Below are positions 21,640-24,629 of a stretch of DNA of 24,629 nucleotides, piece after piece (position 1 is the stretch's first letter; each line of letters begins with the position of its first letter). Where the stretch lies: assembly GCA_031290325.1 (NCBI GenBank), contig JAITNU010000064.1:1-24629 (forward strand), given 5' to 3'. The notes under the pieces were generated by a model. It saw only the letters and a program-made list of their open reading frames with translations. It made no database searches and was not told the DNA's origin. Position numbers and translations under genes: made by a program. The DNA comes from Treponema sp. (GTDB lineage: Bacteria > Spirochaetota > Spirochaetia > Treponematales > Breznakiellaceae).

Positions 21640-22878
21640 ATGAACGATAGTTCCCAACATGATACCTCGATAAACACCCCTCATGACGCCGCGTTGACCG
21701 TAACCCTCAAGGACCGGGAAATCACCCTTGTGGGAACCGCCCATGTTTCCCGGGAAAGTATTAAAGAAGTAAGCCAGGTAATCCGGGAACGTAAACCTGA
21801 TGTGGTTTGCGTCGAGCTGGATGAGGGCCGGTACCAGTCCATGTCCGAACAAGCGGTCTGGGAAAAACTGGATGTGGCCAAAGTTTTTAAGGAAGGCAAG
21901 GGCTTTCTCCTCATTGCCAACCTGATGTTGTCCAGCTTTCAGCGCCGTTTAGGAGCGGACCTGGGGGTAAAACCAGGGGAAGAAATGAAAACCGCCATTG
22001 AAACCGCGAAGGAACTGGGCATTCCCTACAGCCTCTGCGACCGGGAAGTACAGTTGACCCTCCGCCGGGCCTGGGCGCGCTGTGGCTTGTGGAGCAAATG
22101 CAAGCTCCTCAGTTCCCTCTTATCCAGCGCCTTGAGCACCGAAAAGTTAAGCGTCCAGGAGATTGAGAACCTTAAAGACCACAGTGAACTTGACGGCATG
22201 ATGTCCGAATTGGCCGAATACCTTCCCGGGGTTAAAGAGACCCTCATCGACGAGCGGGACCGGTACCTCGCCGCTAAAATATGGACCTGTAAGCGGCCAA
22301 CCGCAGATCAGCCGCTACTCAGACAAGTGGCCGTTATCGGGGCAGGGCACCTCCTGGGCATCAAGGCCCACCTTGAGAAACTGGCTGCAGGAGAAGGGAC
22401 AGAGGATGTCTCGGAGCTGGATATCATCCCCCCCCCGGGGAACCTCGCAAAAGCCGTGACCTGGCTGCTACCGGTACTCATCGTTGCCCTCATTGTGATG
22501 GGCTTTATCCGTTCCGGCGCTGATCTGAGCCTCTCCATGCTCCTCCGCTGGCTCCTCCTCAATGGCTCTCTCGCCGCCCTGGGAACCCTCATTGCCCTGG
22601 GGCATCCCCTCTCCATTATCGTATCCTTTTTCGGCGCCCCTATTGGGACCATCAGCCCCTTCATCGGTGTAGGTCTCTTTTCAGGGATCACTGAAGTAAG
22701 CCTCCGAAAACCCCGGGTGGAGGATACCCAAACCATTCCCGAAGACCTGACGAACATCAGGGGGATATACCGGAACCGTATCACCAAGGCCCTGCTGGTG
22801 TTTTTTCTATCCTCCCTGGGCGGGGCTATCGGGAACTTCATCTCGATTCCCTCCCTGGCAAGCCTCTTGGTGAAGTAG
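21640..22878 (+). CDS. TraB/PrgY-family membrane protein
   Basis: A 412-residue protein of the TraB family, named after an enterococcal pheromone-shutdown protein but widespread and of uncertain chemical role; some relatives resemble erythromycin-esterase/TIKI-type metalloproteins. The family motif LVGTAHVSRESI is at residues 30-41 (H35), followed by VVCVELDEGRY, and CDREVQLTLRRAW near 136. About residues 270-412 hold several hydrophobic segments (WLLPVLIVALIVMGFI, LLNGSLAALGTLIAL, LVFFLSSLGGAIGNF) that anchor it in the membrane. AGGAG five bases before ATG 21640 fixes the start over an earlier ATG at 21622. Divergent from alaS and one base from rdgB. Confidence 0.88.
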   Translation: MNDSSQHDTSINTPHDAALTVTLKDREITLVGTAHVSRESIKEVSQVIRERKPDVVCVELDEGRYQSMSEQAVWEKLDVAKVFKEGKGFLLIANLMLSSFQRRLGADLGVKPGEEMKTAIETAKELGIPYSLCDREVQLTLRRAWARCGLWSKCKLLSSLLSSALSTEKLSVQEIENLKDHSELDGMMSELAEYLPGVKETLIDERDRYLAAKIWTCKRPTADQPLLRQVAVIGAGHLLGIKAHLEKLAAGEGTEDVSELDIIPPPGNLAKAVTWLLPVLIVALIVMGFIRSGADLSLSMLLRWLLLNGSLAALGTLIALGHPLSIIVSFFGAPIGTISPFIGVGLFSGITEVSLRKPRVEDTQTIPEDLTNIRGIYRNRITKALLVFFLSSLGGAIGNFISIPSLASLLVK

Positions 22879-22879
22879 C

Positions 22880-23473
22880 ATGACGATTTGGTTTGCCACC
22901 GGAAACCCCCACAAGCAGCGGGAACTTCAGGCCATTCTATCTGGTCATTGTATCAAAACACCTGCCGAAGCTGGCATTGATTTTAATCCTGATGAAACAG
23001 GGACTTCATTTCTGGAAAACGCCCTGATCAAGGCGCGGGCTCTGTACCAGTTGGTGGGGGAGCCGGTTATTGCCGACGATTCGGGGCTATGTGTAGACGC
23101 CCTGGGTGGACGGCCGGGCATCTATTCTGCCCGGTATCGCGGCTCTGAGCACGCCGGCACCGAAGCTACAGAAACGCCGGAACGCAACGCCCTGCTGCTC
23201 CACGAACTGGGGGACAGCCCCCAGCGGAGCGCCCGCTTTGTCTGCGCCATGGTCCTGCTGTTAAGCGAAGACCGCTTCTTTGTTGTCCAGGAAACCCTGG
23301 AAGGGGAAATCATCCGAAGTGAACGGGGATGCAGCGGCTTTGGTTACGACCCCATACTCGCGATCCCCGCCCTGGGTCGCACGGTGGCTGAACTATCGCC
23401 GGAAGAAAAGAACCGCTTGAGCCACCGTGGTAAGGCGGGACAGCATATCGCCGGCATACTCGCCGGTATGTAG
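22880..23473 (+). CDS. rdgB: Non-canonical purine NTP pyrophosphatase (RdgB/HAM1)
   Basis: A 197-residue house-cleaning enzyme that hydrolyses dITP, ITP and XTP to the monophosphates, keeping deaminated bases out of DNA. The start TIWFATGNPHKQRELQAIL is the HAM1 substrate loop; FLENALIKARAL (catalytic Glu), VIADDSGLCVDALGGRPGIYSARYRG and the late motif GFGYDPIL with LSHRGKA are all present. The length is normal. It begins one base after the TraB-family stop with only a weak GGTGAAG upstream, so the two are probably coupled. Confidence 0.95.
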   Translation: MTIWFATGNPHKQRELQAILSGHCIKTPAEAGIDFNPDETGTSFLENALIKARALYQLVGEPVIADDSGLCVDALGGRPGIYSARYRGSEHAGTEATETPERNALLLHELGDSPQRSARFVCAMVLLLSEDRFFVVQETLEGEIIRSERGCSGFGYDPILAIPALGRTVAELSPEEKNRLSHRGKAGQHIAGILAGM

Positions 23474-23475
23474 CA

Positions 23476-23503
23476 AAGGTTATCGCCCCTCGCGGATAAC
23501 CTT
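23476..23503. terminator. Hairpin between convergent rdgB and LRR genes
   Basis: A perfect 9-bp stem, AAGGTTATC/GATAACCTT, with a 10-base loop overlaps the last codons of the leftward LRR gene and follows the rdgB stop by two bases. It lacks a strong T-tract on either strand, so it may be a weak shared terminator. Confidence 0.4.
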
Positions 23504-24175
23504 AACGCTGCTATCAAACGCCTCATCATCAATGGAGATAACACTCTTGGGAATCTTTACGCTCGTTAGTTGATTGCTCCCAAACGCCCTCCCTCCTATG
23601 GAGGTAACACTGTTTGGAATCGTTACGCTCGTCAGTTGATTCTCATAAAACGCATATCTTCCTATGGAGGTAACACTGTTTGGAATCGTTATGCTCGTCA
23701 GTTGATTATAAGCAAACGCCTCTGATCCTATGGAGGTAACACTGTTTGGAATTGTTACGCTCATCAGTTGATTGCGCTCAAACGCATAACTTCCTATGGA
23801 GGTAACACTGTTTGGAATCGTTACGCTTGTCAGTTGATTCTTATAAAACGCATACTCTCCGATGGAGATAACACTGTTTGGAATCGTTACGTTCGTCAGT
23901 TGATTGCTCTCAAACGCCCTCCCTCCGATAGAGATAACACTGTTTGGAATCGTTACACTCGTCAGTTGATTGCTCCTAAACGCATAACTTCCGATGGTGG
24001 TAACGGGAAGCTCATTTATCTTGTCCGGGATACGGACATCCTTCACGCTTCCCCTGTAACCGATAATAGTTACCGCCCCGTTCTTAACCCCTGTCCTGAA
24101 ATCATCCGCGTCCTGCCCAAACAGCGCAAAAGCCGAAAACACAAAACATACCAGAAACACCCCTGTCTTTTTCAT
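23480..24175 (-). CDS. Secreted BspA/TpLRR-type leucine-rich repeat protein
   Basis: A 231-residue exported repeat protein of the kind that mediates adhesion in Treponema and oral bacteria. The signal peptide is MKKTGVFLVCFVFSAFALFG with a likely cut before QDADD; there is no lipobox. Residues 22-64 are an N-terminal cap with one degenerate repeat. Residues 65-218 are seven tandem 22-residue repeats of the form AFxxNQLTSVTIPNSVTSIGx, and a short cap AFDSSVKVIREGR follows. Family repeats are usually 23 residues (FxxCxSLTSVTIP); here NQL replaces the CxSL part and shortens each by one. GGAGGG upstream of the ATG supports the start. A leftward terminator stands about 30 bases before the start, so its promoter is unclear. 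Confidence 0.9.
   Translation of the reverse strand: MKKTGVFLVCFVFSAFALFGQDADDFRTGVKNGAVTIIGYRGSVKDVRIPDKINELPVTTIGSYAFRSNQLTSVTIPNSVISIGGRAFESNQLTNVTIPNSVISIGEYAFYKNQLTSVTIPNSVTSIGSYAFERNQLMSVTIPNSVTSIGSEAFAYNQLTSITIPNSVTSIGRYAFYENQLTSVTIPNSVTSIGGRAFGSNQLTSVKIPKSVISIDDEAFDSSVKVIREGR
23522..23983 (-). repeat. Seven 66-bp direct repeats inside the LRR gene
   Basis: Each 66-bp unit encodes one 22-residue LRR. The units are very alike at DNA level, for example the block GTAACACTGTTTGGAAT recurs in most of them. Because the unit is a multiple of three, gain or loss of copies keeps the frame. Confidence 0.9.
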
Positions 24176-24192
24176 TGTTACCCTCCTAATGT

Positions 24193-24234
24193 AAAAAAAA
24201 ATATTGAACGCCTGCCGCTGATCCGGCAGGCGTT
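24193..24234 (-). terminator. Leftward intrinsic terminator upstream of the LRR gene
   Basis: AACGCCTGCC/GGCAGGCGTT (24207-24216 and 24225-24234) is a perfect 10-bp GC-rich stem with an eight-base loop. On the reverse strand it is followed by CAATATTTTTTTTTAC, a good T-tract. It would end transcripts coming from the gene remnant, or act as an attenuator in the leader of the LRR gene. Confidence 0.8.
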
Positions 24235-24241
24235 GATACCC

Positions 24242-24384
24242 TTACAGGATCACTGTCCGGCCATAGACCCCGCTCACCCTTGGCATTTTCCCGGCACGCG
24301 GTACACCCGCTTGCCCCGTTCGGATTCGGTGTAGTCGAAGCTGGTGCGTTTGGAAAACGAAGTATTTATCTGAGCAAGTGCCAG
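24242..24384 (-). pseudogene. Frameshifted C-terminal gene remnant
   Basis: Read leftward, one frame gives FSKRTSFDYTESERGKRVY and then leaves any recognisable pattern; at the same point the next frame continues with CRENAKGERGLW, and the third frame reaches a TAA at 24242-24244 just before the terminator. Together the pieces recall the end of a widespread Bacteroidetes/Treponema hypothetical family (pattern ...FTFxExxRGKxVYxxxRWENxxGExGPW...), as I remember it. The rest of the gene is not visible upstream, where the sequence becomes AT-rich. I take it to be a decayed 3' remnant. Alternatively it is a short unrelated ORF (ATG 24432, 52 codons, no ribosome-binding site). Confidence 0.4.
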
Positions 24385-24470
24385 AGACTTGTTTTCCAGG
24401 GTAAATAACTTATGTGCTAAGGAAAATAGCATGTAGACTGGGCAAATAAAAAATAATTTTTGCAAAAAAG

Positions 24471-24494
24471 AGGGAAAAAGCCCTCAAAGGGCTT
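24471..24494 (-). terminator. Leftward terminator next to the heptamer repeat
   Basis: AAGCCCT-CAA-AGGGCTT (24478-24494) is a perfect 7-bp stem with a three-base loop. On the reverse strand it is followed by TTTCCCTCTTTTTT. It would end a leftward transcript coming through the heptamer repeat from beyond the window. Confidence 0.6.
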
Positions 24495-24520
24495 GACAAA
24501 ATCAATTGTGGCTATAAAAT
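24493..24520 (+). promoter_or_regulatory. Possible promoter abutting the heptamer repeat
   Basis: A perfect TTGACA (24493-24498), a 16-base spacer and TAAAAT (24515-24520) read rightward. The predicted transcription start (about 24527) falls inside the repeat. The -35 overlaps one arm of the terminator hairpin. Confidence 0.45.
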
Positions 24521-24521
24521 T

Positions 24522-24629
24522 GCTGTTGGCTGTTGGCTGTTGGCTGTTGGCTGTTGGCTGTTGGCTGTTGGCTGTTGGCTGTTGGCTGTTGGCTGTTGGC
24601 TGTTGGCTGTTGGCTGTTGGCTGTTGGCT
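24522..24629. repeat. Heptanucleotide tandem repeat (GCTGTTG)n, at least 15 copies
   Basis: Fifteen perfect copies of GCTGTTG plus three bases run to the end of the window, so the true length is unknown. No unit varies. Three units (21 bases) encode AVGCWLL on the forward strand or QQPTANS on the reverse; no frame of the six contains a stop. A change in copy number would shift any reading frame through it. Confidence 0.95.

Noticed and set aside
23522..23983. CRISPR array suggested by regular repeats
   Set aside because: The 66-bp repeats are contiguous coding units of an LRR protein with no unique spacers.
24522..24629. CRISPR or integron-like repeat at the right end
   Set aside because: The unit is a 7-bp perfect tandem repeat without spacers or attachment-site structure.

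Overview
The window looks like the chromosome of a spirochaete, most likely a Treponema-type organism. The pointers are a short (595-residue) alanyl-tRNA synthetase lacking the C-terminal oligomerisation domain, as I recall for Treponema and Borrelia; a BspA/TpLRR-type leucine-rich repeat protein; a small XRE regulator and several lineage-type hypothetical proteins; and GC-rich coding DNA separated by very AT-rich gaps. The genus is an inference from remembered families, not a computed placement. No tRNA, rRNA, CRISPR array, transposase or phage gene was seen.

Layout. 1-424: AT-rich non-coding DNA with a strong hairpin terminator and a possible leftward promoter. 425-5584: a small-molecule uptake and hydrolysis locus. 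A GntR-family regulator and an orphan ABC solute-binding protein point left. Divergently, a GltS-type sodium:glutamate symporter is translationally coupled to an AbgB-type M20 amidohydrolase. 5626-8392: DNA maintenance (family 4 uracil-DNA glycosylase overlapping priA). 8409-12453: an alpha-type ribosomal operon with its own promoter (rpmJ-rpsM-rpsK-rpsD-rpoA-rplQ), followed by a 62-residue zinc-ribbon protein and pyrE, and closed by a long hairpin terminator. 12605-18203: small regulator, DUF167 protein, two hypothetical proteins, a putative HExxH metalloprotease lipoprotein and a membrane-anchored TPR protein. 18193-21520: leftward alaS, a SurA/PpiC-like foldase, nusB and the TPR gene. 21640-23473: TraB-family membrane protein and rdgB. 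23480-24629: a 22-residue-repeat LRR protein, a frameshifted gene remnant, two leftward terminators and a 7-bp tandem repeat that runs off the end.

How the parts work together. Most of the window is housekeeping: translation, transcription, envelope protein folding, nucleotide synthesis and sanitation, replication restart. The parts worth a second look are the GntR/GltS/AbgB module with its divergent control region; the zinc-ribbon protein carried in the ribosomal operon; the HExxH lipoprotein operon; the predicted leaderless alaS transcript; and the right end, where a homogenised LRR array, a gene remnant and an all-frames-open heptamer repeat sit together like a variable surface or accessory locus. 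I did not find a convincing new multi-gene defence or biosynthetic system here.
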